The notes below the pieces were generated by a model, which was not told where the DNA came from, did not search any database, and saw only the letters and a list, made by a program, of their open reading frames with translations. From Legionella steelei (lineage in GTDB: Bacteria > Pseudomonadota > Gammaproteobacteria > Legionellales > Legionellaceae), in the NCBI RefSeq assembly GCF_001468005.1, contig NZ_LNYY01000021.1, positions 496,637 through 560,636 on the forward strand: DNA of 64,000 nt, read 5' to 3'. The translations under genes and the position numbers were made by a program. Shown piece after piece: positions 47,732-56,406 of this stretch (its first letter is position 1; each line of letters opens with the position of its first letter).

Positions 47732-49594
47732 ATGAGTATTATTTCCCTTCATGGAGTGTCCCTCAACATTGCGGGTAATCAATTATTAGATAATGCCGAC
47801 TGGCAGATCCAACCACAAGAACGTATTGCATTAGTTGGACGAAATGGAGCAGGTAAGTCGACGCTTTTAAAGCTTTTGCAAGGTGAGCTGATCCCAGACA
47901 GTGGCCAAATCAATCAGCTTTCTGGATTACGTGTTGCAGGTTTGACTCAAGAAGTTCCCATGACTGGGGACGAATCGGTTTATCATTTCCTGGTGAAAAG
48001 TCTTGGTGAGGTGGGTGAGGTTTTATCACGCTTTAATGAACTCTCCCAATTGGGTGACATGGATAAATTGGCCTCATGCCAGCAACAAATGGATAATTTA
48101 CATGCATGGGATAAATTGCCACAAATCGAGACTATGGCCAGTCGTTTAGGTATCACCACTCATGAACGGATGAATAATCTATCAGGAGGGATGAAACGTC
48201 GTGTATTACTGGGGGCAGCATTAATTGCGACTCCGGATTTGTTACTTTTAGATGAACCGACAAACCATTTGGATATTGCAGCAATTGAATGGTTAGAGTC
48301 TTATTTGAAAAGTTTCAAGGGATCTGTGTTATTGGTTACCCATGATAGAGAGTTTTTAAGCCAAGTATCCAATCGGATTGTCGAAATCGACAGAGGCAAG
48401 CTCTATCAGCATGATTGTGATTATGAAACGTATCTGGATAGAAGAGAATCTATTCGTCTAAGCGAACAAAAGCAAAATGATTTATTTGATAAAAAACTGG
48501 CTGAGGAAGAAGTCTGGATTCGCACAGGAATCAAAGCGCGACGAACACGAAATGAAGGTCGGGTTCGTGCATTAAAGGCATTGCGGGAAGAATATAAGGC
48601 ACGGCGTAATCAATTGGGTAAAGTCAAATCATTTTCTCTCGAAGTAACGCGTTCTGGCTCAATGGTGATTGAAGCAAACCAAGTGAATTATACGCTAGGG
48701 GATAAAACAATTTTACGTGATTTTTCCTTATTACTGTCTCGCGGCGATAAATTTGGAATAATTGGTCCTAATGGCTGTGGCAAAACGACTTTAGTACGTT
48801 TATTGCTTGGGGAATTACAGCCTGATTCTGGACAGATAAAGCTGGGGACGTCTTTGAGTGTCGCCTATTTTGATCAATTGCGTCGGCAATTGCACGAAGA
48901 TCAAACCGTCATGTTTAATGTGGGTGATGGTGCGGATTATGTGACAATTAATGGTAAACAAAAGCATGTTGCTAGCTATTTACGCGAATTCTTATTTTCA
49001 TCAGAACGGTTTAATCAGCCTGTTTCAGTGCTTTCTGGCGGGGAAAGAAACAGATTATTATTAGCCAAGCTGTTTGCTAAACCAGTAAATCTCTTGGTGA
49101 TGGATGAGCCCACAAATGATTTAGATATTGAAACATTAGAGCTTCTTGAGGGCATGCTAGTTGACTATCCTGGAACTTTAATATTAATTAGTCATGATAG
49201 GGCTTTTATTAATCAGGTGGTGACCAGCGTTTTGGTTTATGAAGAAGCAGGGCAGTTCAATGAGTTTGTTGGTGGTTACGATGAATATAAAATGCATAAG
49301 AAGCAGCAACAACGTGAGCAGGTGACAAAGGCACCTGTTGTGAAACGCAATGTGGCAGCAAATAAATTAAGCTTTAATGAGCAACGAGAGCTTGCTCAGT
49401 TACCGCAGAAAATTGAGCAATTGGAAGGAAAAATAGCTGAATTGCAATTACAAATGGCTGATCCCAAGTTTTACCAACAGGATGCTCAAATCATTGCAAA
49501 AATAAATCAGGGTTTGGCTGAAGATGAAGAGTTATTAACACAGTTTTATGCTCGATGGGAAGCGCTAGAAGATATTGAGAAAAGGAACACATGA
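47732..49594 (+). CDS. uup: ABC-F ATPase, Uup-like
   Basis: 620 residues with two ABC domains: GRNGAGKSTLLKLL, LSGGMKRRV and DEPTNHLDI in the first, GPNGCGKTTLVRLL, LSGGERNRLLL and DEPTNDLDI in the second. The interdomain linker is Arg-rich (RTGIKARRTRNEGRVRAL) and a C-terminal coiled coil (about 545-615) is the Uup DNA/ribosome-binding tail. No membrane segments, so it acts on ribosomes or DNA rather than transport. The next gene begins right after its stop. Confidence 0.93.
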   Translation: MSIISLHGVSLNIAGNQLLDNADWQIQPQERIALVGRNGAGKSTLLKLLQGELIPDSGQINQLSGLRVAGLTQEVPMTGDESVYHFLVKSLGEVGEVLSRFNELSQLGDMDKLASCQQQMDNLHAWDKLPQIETMASRLGITTHERMNNLSGGMKRRVLLGAALIATPDLLLLDEPTNHLDIAAIEWLESYLKSFKGSVLLVTHDREFLSQVSNRIVEIDRGKLYQHDCDYETYLDRRESIRLSEQKQNDLFDKKLAEEEVWIRTGIKARRTRNEGRVRALKALREEYKARRNQLGKVKSFSLEVTRSGSMVIEANQVNYTLGDKTILRDFSLLLSRGDKFGIIGPNGCGKTTLVRLLLGELQPDSGQIKLGTSLSVAYFDQLRRQLHEDQTVMFNVGDGADYVTINGKQKHVASYLREFLFSSERFNQPVSVLSGGERNRLLLAKLFAKPVNLLVMDEPTNDLDIETLELLEGMLVDYPGTLILISHDRAFINQVVTSVLVYEEAGQFNEFVGGYDEYKMHKKQQQREQVTKAPVVKRNVAANKLSFNEQRELAQLPQKIEQLEGKIAELQLQMADPKFYQQDAQIIAKINQGLAEDEELLTQFYARWEALEDIEKRNT

Positions 49595-50005
49595 ATGTTA
49601 TTGACGCTTGCTTTAGTTATTCTTTTTGGTGCGATTTTGGTTTTCTTTTCCGAGGAATTTGGCAAAACCATTAAGAAACTTTTTGCTATAAAAGGAGCCA
49701 AATTAATAATACCTCTGTTTCTTGTTTCCTGGCTAATCTTTTCTTTTGATTTTTGGGTTTTATGGGCAATCTTGTATCTTCGTGACATGCTGCATGCCGT
49801 ATTGAATTTTTTAGTACAAATTATGCCTTTTCAGAAGTGGGCTGTCCAAGTGGTACAGGTGTTTATGTTGACCTTTCTGTCAGTAGTCCCAGTACTTATT
49901 CTTAATTTTATTTCGCAAAAGAAAACTTTTAAAAGCTACAAGCATCCATACTTAACAAGCGGTATAATTTGGATTCTATCTGTTGTTTTAATAATCATAA
50001 TATGA
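49595..50005 (+). CDS. Small integral membrane protein, unknown
   Basis: 136 residues with about four hydrophobic segments (near 2-18, 33-60, 85-105, 118-135) and few charged residues. The ATG at 49595 directly follows the uup TGA, so it depends on uup translation. No family recognised. Confidence 0.7.
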   Translation: MLLTLALVILFGAILVFFSEEFGKTIKKLFAIKGAKLIIPLFLVSWLIFSFDFWVLWAILYLRDMLHAVLNFLVQIMPFQKWAVQVVQVFMLTFLSVVPVLILNFISQKKTFKSYKHPYLTSGIIWILSVVLIIII

Positions 50006-50052
50006 TCGTTATGTAAAGAAATGTAATTATTTTGTAAAGAACTCTTCTTATT

Positions 50053-50085
50053 CTTAATAAAACCTTAAGTTTTCTTTTCTATACT
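50053..50085 (+). promoter_or_regulatory. PmrA-like tandem box and -10 ahead of the His-rich membrane protein
   Basis: CTTAAT (50053-50058) and CTTAAG (50064-50069) are direct repeats 11 bases apart and TATACT (50080-50085) starts 16 bases after the second. This is the same layout as at 36651-36683. The coding start is 45 bases further on. Confidence 0.55.
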
Positions 50086-50129
50086 TCTCGCGTCTAGTTT
50101 GGAATTTAATAAAAATAAAGGAGACTAAA

Positions 50130-50999
50130 GTGGCTTATAACAAACATCATGGTCATGAACAACATACTGGTGCTCATCATGGCCACCAACCCTCTGGCTA
50201 TAATCCCCATGCTCATGTTTATCCCTCTACCTATACCCCTCATGTACAGGTTTCAACACCCTATGTTCCTCCCGTTTCTCATGTTACTGTAGTTCCCACA
50301 AGAAGAAGTTATGGTACTTATCGAAGTTATTCTACAGGTACAGGCGCAGGAGCTGGGGTATTGCTCGTAGGTGCTTTGATTGTTATTCCACTATTCATTT
50401 TTGCGTTAGTACTCAAACTTACTCTTGGTGCGGTTGGGTTAGCTGCTACATCAATGGCCTCTGCTGGGGTTGCTGCTGCAGGTGCCGGCGCTTTTGCTTT
50501 GAGTGCTGGAACTTTTGGTATCGGTGCACTCGCCTTATATGCTGCTTTGGGTCTTGGATATCTGTACTCCAGTGCTAAAGAATGCTATAGCAGCGATAAG
50601 AACGTATTTGCAATGATTAAATCTCGTGTTGTTCATGAAGACAAACCGAGTTTTACCGGCGTGATAAAATCTATAGGCGCTGCGCTGTGGTCTCCATTTT
50701 TACTTATCGGTGGTTTGGCTGGCATGGGCGCTAAAGCAGTTGCGAACGCAATTTGTGCAAAGCCTTCGACTGTAAAGACAGAGGAGCCTGGAGTGCAATT
50801 TGGTACATCTCCCTTTTCAAAACTTAGTGAGCCCTCGAAGAAACAAGAGCAGCGTCGGAGTCAAGATGTAGTGCCAGGTCAATTTGACAGTCCCTTACAG
50901 ACTGATACCTCTCAAGCTACTGGAAAAGGTTCCCATCTTTTAGACTCTCAGATTGATTTTCCTACTTCTGGCTTATATCCTAGTTTAAACGGATACTAG
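50130..50999 (+). CDS. His-rich N-terminus plus hydrophobic core, unknown; candidate effector
   Basis: 289 residues from GTG 50130 with AAGGAGA upstream. The first 60 residues are rich in His, Tyr and Pro (KHHGHEQHTGAHHGHQ), which could bind metal. Two very hydrophobic Gly/Ala stretches follow (about 72-105 and 107-150), a third weaker one at about 185-212, then a polar tail. No family recognised. Hydrophobic hairpins with polar ends are seen in several Legionella effectors that insert in host membranes; with the PmrA-like box this makes it a candidate, not proven. Confidence 0.7.
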   Translation: MAYNKHHGHEQHTGAHHGHQPSGYNPHAHVYPSTYTPHVQVSTPYVPPVSHVTVVPTRRSYGTYRSYSTGTGAGAGVLLVGALIVIPLFIFALVLKLTLGAVGLAATSMASAGVAAAGAGAFALSAGTFGIGALALYAALGLGYLYSSAKECYSSDKNVFAMIKSRVVHEDKPSFTGVIKSIGAALWSPFLLIGGLAGMGAKAVANAICAKPSTVKTEEPGVQFGTSPFSKLSEPSKKQEQRRSQDVVPGQFDSPLQTDTSQATGKGSHLLDSQIDFPTSGLYPSLNGY

Positions 51000-51013
51000 T
51001 TTTTCATTTAGTT

Positions 51014-51048
51014 GTTGGTTTGGGGGGTATTTGAGCCTCCAAACCAAC
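51014..51048 (+). terminator. Hairpin after the His-rich membrane protein
   Basis: GTTGGTTTGG at 51014-51023 pairs perfectly with CCAAACCAAC at 51039-51048, starting 15 bases after the stop. No T-run follows. Confidence 0.6.
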
Positions 51049-51174
51049 GAATCAAACAGCACTTTAATCTAAGTTCTAATTTAAGCCTCTAAACATGGTT
51101 CTATAACCCAAAACTAAGGGATGTTTAGCACATTCTCTTCGGCCGCATCTAAGCTTTTTTATCCATAAATAGAC

Positions 51175-51180
51175 TATAAT
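51175..51180 (+). promoter_or_regulatory. Candidate -10 element of the coiled-coil gene
   Basis: A perfect TATAAT lies 30 bases before the GTG start at 51211. No clear -35 is present 17 bases upstream, only an AT-rich run (TTTTTT), so an activator may be needed. Confidence 0.35.
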
Positions 51181-51210
51181 TTAATCAGGATGCTTTATGG
51201 AGTATCAAAA

Positions 51211-52992
51211 GTGGCTTATAGCAGATCGGTTATTTCAGCAAAAGAAACAACTACTCCAGTATGGCAAGATTTAAGTCCAACAGATCAAAAAAATATCGCA
51301 GATCGCATGCAGCAATGGTTTGCAGATATAGAAAGACGTAATCAACCTCATAATACCGAAACAGATCCCTATTTAGCGACTCAATTTTTGTCACGTTTTG
51401 GATTAAAAAATGCTTCCGAAGTGTTTGATTTTCTGAAAACAACAGGTGGCAATATGGTATTGACCATGATTGCCCGAGAAATCATGCATGAACAATCACG
51501 AGTGCAAGAGCTTAGGGAACGAAATGCAGAAGAAATGCTCAGACAACAACATGTGCTTTTTATTCTTATGGGTTTAATCGCAAAACGAGAAGAACTGGCT
51601 AAAAATGTAGACCATCTGCTCCAACTAGAAATCGACAAACATTTTTTGAAGGAACATGCTGAACACAGTCATCCAAAAACTTCTGAGTATCATCCGATTA
51701 GAATTATAGATGAGATGATCGATTATTACGTTGAGACCATTAAAGCATTAGATAAGGAGTTGGATGATTTAGAACAACAACTGGATCAGGTTGAAGACGA
51801 GTTGGAGGCTATTGAAGCAGAAGAGCAATGGATAGAGGCCTATCATGAGGCGCTTCATGCACATATCGATATACTGGATACGTATTTACGGATACCTCTT
51901 TTAAACCATCCCCAAGAAAGTCCTACTGCTTTTTCTGAACGAAGAATCACTGTTTTGACGCAAAATCTAGAACGCTATAAAGAACAAGAGGCGCTATTTA
52001 AAAACACCACTCCTGATAGTACTAACACTCAGAATATTGTAAGAAATCGTCTTAACAGCCACATCAGAACAATTGAGCATGAACTTAATTTTCATAAAGT
52101 TCATCTAAGTCAAACAGCAACAAACTTTGAAGAGTTATTTCGCCTGACTTTGGAACAAACGCGATCTCAAATACAAGAGCTTCAGCTACAACAATCGACT
52201 CCTGGAGAATTGGATGCACAAATTGAGGGTTTAAAATTACGTGAACAAGGATTGTCTTCTGCATTAAAAGTAATGAGAAACAAGAAAATACTTCTTAACG
52301 ATCAATTAGAACAAGTGTTTGATTTTTCTCAAGCCCGTTTTATTATCAAACCTGAAGAGGCAAAACGCCTTGTACAAAAAGATGATGGTTCCTATGCTTT
52401 AATTCCTAAAGATGCAGATCCTGATAATTTGAGTGAAGAGGAGTGGTTGCAAGCGAAGCGTGACTTTGAGCAAGCGAAAGAAAGTATTCAAACGCCACGT
52501 GTTAATTGTCTTGAAAAAATACAAGAAAACTTGCAGAAACATATGCACCGCAAAGAACACCATCTCAGCTTAAGAGAAGTATTAAGAACCCAAAAGTTAG
52601 AGATGCAACGTGCCAGAATGGAAATGGGGGAAACATTGAGAGAAGCTGAGGATCGAAGAACATTCTTATTAAGTAGGCGGCCTAGTGTGCAACAGACATC
52701 TAGTGCAAAATCTGAACCTCCTGCAAGTTATGCACAAATGATAGAAAAATTTGAATCTTTAGTATTAAAAGCACCTAAAAAGGACGATATAGAAAACGCA
52801 CGCGGTATTGTCGAGCGCTCATCAATCTCTCCTAAAAATAAAGGCGAGCTTAATAAATTAATCGAACAAGTCGCACCAGAGAAGACTATGGGGTCACAGC
52901 AAAGGCTTCAATGGCTCTACAGCGCCAAACGATTGATAAAAGATACATCGCCCACACCCGAAGCCGATCCGACTTTGCGAAAAAAAGATTAA
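51211..52992 (+). CDS. Large coiled-coil protein, unknown; candidate effector
   Basis: 593 residues from GTG 51211, chosen for the GGAG just upstream; ATG 51190 would add seven residues. Long charged heptad-like runs dominate: about 95-210 (REELAKNVDHLLQLEID, LDDLEQQLDQVEDELEAIEA) and 280-500. No signal peptide or membrane helix. The N-terminus MAYSRS resembles the MAYNKH of the gene before. The C-terminal 90 residues are a polar domain. Family not recognised. Coiled-coil proteins of this type are frequent among Legionella effectors. Confidence 0.7.
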   Translation: MAYSRSVISAKETTTPVWQDLSPTDQKNIADRMQQWFADIERRNQPHNTETDPYLATQFLSRFGLKNASEVFDFLKTTGGNMVLTMIAREIMHEQSRVQELRERNAEEMLRQQHVLFILMGLIAKREELAKNVDHLLQLEIDKHFLKEHAEHSHPKTSEYHPIRIIDEMIDYYVETIKALDKELDDLEQQLDQVEDELEAIEAEEQWIEAYHEALHAHIDILDTYLRIPLLNHPQESPTAFSERRITVLTQNLERYKEQEALFKNTTPDSTNTQNIVRNRLNSHIRTIEHELNFHKVHLSQTATNFEELFRLTLEQTRSQIQELQLQQSTPGELDAQIEGLKLREQGLSSALKVMRNKKILLNDQLEQVFDFSQARFIIKPEEAKRLVQKDDGSYALIPKDADPDNLSEEEWLQAKRDFEQAKESIQTPRVNCLEKIQENLQKHMHRKEHHLSLREVLRTQKLEMQRARMEMGETLREAEDRRTFLLSRRPSVQQTSSAKSEPPASYAQMIEKFESLVLKAPKKDDIENARGIVERSSISPKNKGELNKLIEQVAPEKTMGSQQRLQWLYSAKRLIKDTSPTPEADPTLRKKD

Positions 52993-53069
52993 ACAAACCT
53001 GATGCCACAGGGATGATGAATCGGCGTATTCCGTGTATAATGCCGACAATTTATTTTTCAGGTTGCTTC

Positions 53070-54083
53070 ATGAATAAACAGGACTTTTACTTCGATTTAC
53101 CTCCAGAATTAATTGCGCAGTATCCTTTAGCTAATCGTAGCGATTCACGCCTTTTAACTTATAATCGCCAAAAAGGTGAATATGGTCACTATCAGTTTCG
53201 CGAAATTGCTGATTTTTTAAATCCTGGCGATTTACTGGTAATGAATGATTCCAAAGTGATCCCGGCCAGACTTTATGGCCATAAAACCACTGGAGGAAAA
53301 GTTGAGCTATTAGTTGAACGGATTACGGGGGAATTGACTTTTCTAGCTCATATTAAAGCCAGTAAAGCGCTGAAATCTGGCTCAATAATTAAGTTGGATC
53401 AAAATAAAGAAATCGAAATTCTTGATAGGCAAGATGATTTATTCATTTGTAAAGCGGATATGGAGGTCTTGAAATTATTGAATGGAATAGGGCATATTCC
53501 TTTACCTCCATACATTACCCGAAATGATGAAACTCTGGATCTGGATCGTTATCAAACCGTGTATGCAAAATATGAAGGATCTGTGGCAGCACCCACAGCG
53601 GGCTTGCATTTTGATGAGTCAGTTTTATCGAGCATCCAGTCACGGGGGGTTACAGTAGCCTATCTTACTTTGCATGTTGGGGCAGGGACATTCAGGCCTG
53701 TGCGCAGTGATAACATAAAAGATCATAAAATGCATAGTGAGCGATTTACAATTAGTCCCGAATTATGCGCTGCGGTACATGCCACAAAGGCTGCAGGAAA
53801 TAGGGTAATCGCCATAGGGACAACTGCTTTGCGTAGTCTCGAGAGTGCAGCACAAGATGGCGTGCTTACCGCATGCAGCAGAGATACGGATATCTTTATT
53901 TACCCAGGATATCAGTTTAAGATTTGCGATGGATTAATGACTAATTTTCACTTACCTGAATCTACTTTGTTAATGCTGGTTTCCGCTTTTATTGGTCATG
54001 AACGAGCAATGATGCTTTATCAAGAAGCAATCGAAAAGAGGTATAGGTTCTTTAGTTATGGTGACACCAGTTTATTGCTATAA
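53070..54083 (+). CDS. queA: S-adenosylmethionine:tRNA ribosyltransferase-isomerase
   Basis: 337 residues from ATG 53070, giving the usual MNKQDFYFDLPPELIAQYPL start; the frame is open further upstream but overlaps the previous gene. Family motifs are RLLTYNRQ, LVMNDSKVIPARLYG, SVAAPTAGLHFD, LHVGAGTFRPV and TNFHLPESTLLMLVSAF. It makes epoxyqueuosine from preQ1-tRNA. The TGT-like gene follows after 15 bases. Confidence 0.96.
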   Translation: MNKQDFYFDLPPELIAQYPLANRSDSRLLTYNRQKGEYGHYQFREIADFLNPGDLLVMNDSKVIPARLYGHKTTGGKVELLVERITGELTFLAHIKASKALKSGSIIKLDQNKEIEILDRQDDLFICKADMEVLKLLNGIGHIPLPPYITRNDETLDLDRYQTVYAKYEGSVAAPTAGLHFDESVLSSIQSRGVTVAYLTLHVGAGTFRPVRSDNIKDHKMHSERFTISPELCAAVHATKAAGNRVIAIGTTALRSLESAAQDGVLTACSRDTDIFIYPGYQFKICDGLMTNFHLPESTLLMLVSAFIGHERAMMLYQEAIEKRYRFFSYGDTSLLL

Positions 54084-54098
54084 ATCAGGAGTTCAGGA

Positions 54099-54932
54099 AT
54101 GTTGACCGCCGTACAGAATTTTTTACCCGTCCTCACTTCGGAAGCAGGTTTGTGTCTTACAACAGCAAATTGGCAAGAGGCAAAAGTAACAGCAGCATCT
54201 TACTCTTTAGAGAGTTTGTTGTATAAACCTGGTCAGGATGTACTCAAAAAAATAACTGATTTATCACATTATCTTGTTTGGCCTGAGGTAATCGTGCTCA
54301 ATGCAGCATCATTGGTGGCGAATAAAGAAGGAATTTATACGCTTAAATCACCCTATGATGGTTCGAGAATAAAATTTACATCAGAGGAACTTTTTCATCT
54401 TATTCAGCATTTAAAGCCCGATGCAGTTGTTTTGCCGCAAAACATAATGCAAGATTTTCCACAAATTTGGGATAATTGGAATGATGTAATTGTTCCATTT
54501 ATACATGTTAATGATCTTAAAAAGCATGTGGTGGCTAAATCGCATGGAGTGTATTTTAATGTTGTACATGAGTTGGATTGGGAGCAATTAAATCGCTGGT
54601 CTCATGTACCGCGCTACGTCATGGGCTGCTTTGATTCCGAGTTAATTTGGCGCCTGTATGACAAAGGTATAGAGTTTATTGAGACTAACGAACCAGCGCA
54701 AGCAGCATTACAAGGAAAAGTCTATAGTCGCGCAGGGGATGTGGATTTAATGGATGCAAAAACAGAGATGCAATTTGAACTGATTGATTCTGATTGCGTT
54801 TGTCCCACCTGTTCGCAGCAATTTACTCGTGCCTATCTTCATCATTTATTACAACATACGCCTTTATTATGTCAGCGATTTTTGATTCAGCATAATGTGT
54901 TTTATGTGCAGAATGGTAAACAACCTGTTTGA
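54099..54932 (+). CDS. TGT-like protein with intact zinc site but changed active-site aspartates
   Basis: 277 residues, about 100 short of normal tRNA-guanine transglycosylase. The C-terminal zinc motif is clear: Cys233, Cys235, Cys238 (CVCPTC), then FTRAYLHHLLQ and His265. The SPYDGSRIKFTSEE loop also aligns with TGT. The general base Asp of FDE is Gln114 (VVLPQN), and the nucleophile Asp of MFDC is Glu195 (FIETNE). Base exchange is therefore doubtful. The eukaryotic QTRT2 subunit is also a zinc-containing TGT homologue without catalysis. It sits just after queA, where tgt normally lies, so it may be a partner or regulator of queuosine synthesis. A true tgt is not in the window. Confidence 0.78.
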   Translation: MLTAVQNFLPVLTSEAGLCLTTANWQEAKVTAASYSLESLLYKPGQDVLKKITDLSHYLVWPEVIVLNAASLVANKEGIYTLKSPYDGSRIKFTSEELFHLIQHLKPDAVVLPQNIMQDFPQIWDNWNDVIVPFIHVNDLKKHVVAKSHGVYFNVVHELDWEQLNRWSHVPRYVMGCFDSELIWRLYDKGIEFIETNEPAQAALQGKVYSRAGDVDLMDAKTEMQFELIDSDCVCPTCSQQFTRAYLHHLLQHTPLLCQRFLIQHNVFYVQNGKQPV

Positions 54933-54944
54933 TTGTATTTTACC

Positions 54945-55062
54945 CTCACCCTACCCCCTTTCCCGATAGCAGGAGAGGGAATTATTTTAACTTTAGGTGT
55001 TTAGCCAAAAATCCCATCTCCCCATGGGGGAGAAGGTGTTTTTCAGGGCGGATGAGGGTTGT
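54945..55062. repeat. REP-like element, family 3
   Basis: It begins CCCTCACCCTACCCCCTTTC and ends GCGGATGAGGGTT, with inner palindromes: CCTTTCCC/GGAGAGGG and TCTCCCCATGGGGGAGA. Pieces of the same C/G-rich type occur near 4169, 28825 and 42030. It fills the space between the TGT-like gene and the TPP riboswitch. Confidence 0.7.
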
Positions 55063-55120
55063 TATTTATGATAATGTTTGACAGTTTTTTTCATAACAGC
55101 TAGCATTACCAACAATTGAT

Positions 55121-55195
55121 GGCGCGGGGTGTCGTGATAAACGTCTGAGAAATACCCGTTGAACTTGATCTGGTTCATACCAGCGTAAGAACGCC
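55121..55195 (+). ncRNA. TPP riboswitch (THI element)
   Basis: The conserved parts are in order: GGGGTG, then CTGAGA at 55145-55150, ACCCGTTGAACTTGATCTGG and TACCAGCG, with GGCG (55121-55124) closing against CGCC (55192-55195). These are the pyrimidine- and pyrophosphate-sensing helices. It lies 180 bases ahead of the thiamine operon and should repress it when TPP is plentiful. The off-switch hairpin downstream is not obvious; ATGGC/GCCAT near 55237-55249 is weak. Confidence 0.93.
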
Positions 55196-55374
55196 TTAAA
55201 TCTGAATTTTATTTTAGAGCAATTTGAACTTTTAGAATGGCCTTGCCATGATATATTGGCTCTTGTTTAGAGTTATTATCAACAGTTCTAATGCAGGTTA
55301 ATTTCTTCAATTAAGTCTTTACGCGATATCTGTAGCCATCCTTTATTTTATCTATTAATCCAAGGAGCTATGGC

Positions 55375-56319
55375 ATGAGTGCGTTATCTACACGAACAAC
55401 TTTATTACTCAATTGGTATGCAAATCCTTACCATACCCCAATTTTTGTTGCCCATGCATTAGGTTATTATCAACAAGAAGGCATAAAATTGGCAATTTTG
55501 GAGCCTAGTGATCCCAGTGATGTGACTGAAATTGTAGGTATGGGACATGTTGATTTTGGGGTTAAGGCTATGATTCATACCTTAGCGGCTCGTGCAAAAG
55601 GTTATCCTGTCACATCAATTGGGACCTTATTGGATGAACCTCCTACAGGGCTTATCGCACTTAAATCCAGTGGTATTACCTCATTTCAAGACATCGTTGG
55701 TAAACGAGTAGGGTACATTGGTGAATTTGGCAAAATCATTATTGATAATTTGGCACAGTTGGCGGGTATTGATCCCACAAGTTATGAAACTGTGCGTATT
55801 GGTATGAATGTTACGGACGCAATTTGTCGTGACCTTATTGACACGGGTATTGGTTTTATTAATTTTCAAAAAGTTGAATTGGAACACTTACGTGGTGAAA
55901 CGGTATTTTTACGCATAGACCAGCTTGCGGGTCTTGGGTGCTGCTGTTTTTGCTCCATTCAGTTTATTGTGCCAGAAAGAATGTTAAAAAATCCTGAAAC
56001 TATTAAAGGATTTCTCAAGGCCACGCAACGTGGCGCTGCATTTACTACTGAAAATCCAGATGAAGCTTATGAGCTTTTATGCAGAGCAAAACCTCAATTA
56101 CGAACTCCAATGTATCAGACCATTTTCATTCGAAGCCTGCCCTTTTTCTCACGTAATCTTTTAAATGTAGCTCGCGATTGGAATAAGGTCGGTAGTTTTG
56201 GCAAGCATTTGGGGGTAATTGATGACGCTTTCTCAGTGAACTCTTGTTATACAAATGAGATGTTACCCAAAATGCCTTATTCTGATCTGGAGCCTATCGC
56301 GTGTTGTGTGAGTGAATAA
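55375..56319 (+). CDS. Thi5-type HMP-P synthase (NMT1/THI5 family)
   Basis: 314 residues with no signal peptide, so not a transporter binding protein. Fungal Thi5 features are all present: NWYANPYHTPIF, EPSDPSDVTE, Lys64 and His68 in KAMIHTLAA (equivalent to Lys62 and His66 of yeast), GKRVGYIGEFGKI, and the LGCCCFC motif near 185. In yeast the enzyme makes HMP-P from PLP and its own active-site His in a single turnover; an L. pneumophila homologue has been studied as HMP-P synthase. It heads the thiamine operon under a TPP riboswitch, where most bacteria would have thiC. Confidence 0.88.
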   Translation: MSALSTRTTLLLNWYANPYHTPIFVAHALGYYQQEGIKLAILEPSDPSDVTEIVGMGHVDFGVKAMIHTLAARAKGYPVTSIGTLLDEPPTGLIALKSSGITSFQDIVGKRVGYIGEFGKIIIDNLAQLAGIDPTSYETVRIGMNVTDAICRDLIDTGIGFINFQKVELEHLRGETVFLRIDQLAGLGCCCFCSIQFIVPERMLKNPETIKGFLKATQRGAAFTTENPDEAYELLCRAKPQLRTPMYQTIFIRSLPFFSRNLLNVARDWNKVGSFGKHLGVIDDAFSVNSCYTNEMLPKMPYSDLEPIACCVSE

Positions 56320-56341
56320 AAATTAAATCATTGCCTGGATT

Positions 56342-56367
56342 TGTAGCCTGGTTGCTTGCAACCAGGA
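56342..56367. repeat. Short palindrome related to family 1
   Basis: GTAGCCTGGTTGC continues into GCAACCAGG, forming CCTGGTTGCTTGCAACCAGG at 56348-56367. The GTAGCCTGG start is the same as family 1, but the rest differs. It lies between thi5 and thiO and may reduce expression of the following genes. Confidence 0.6.
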
Positions 56368-56406
56368 TTGGCCCAACTGAGATAGGTTAAGTTTGAGTGA
56401 TTATAA

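Noticed and set aside
52911-53069. Upstream extension of queA
   Set aside because: It overlaps the end of the coiled-coil gene and adds 53 residues not found in the QueA family; the ATG at 53070 gives the standard N-terminus.
55375-56319. Reading the gene as an ABC transporter substrate-binding protein for a thiamine precursor
   Set aside because: No signal peptide or lipobox, no transporter genes alongside, and the Thi5-specific Lys/His and CCCFC residues are present.
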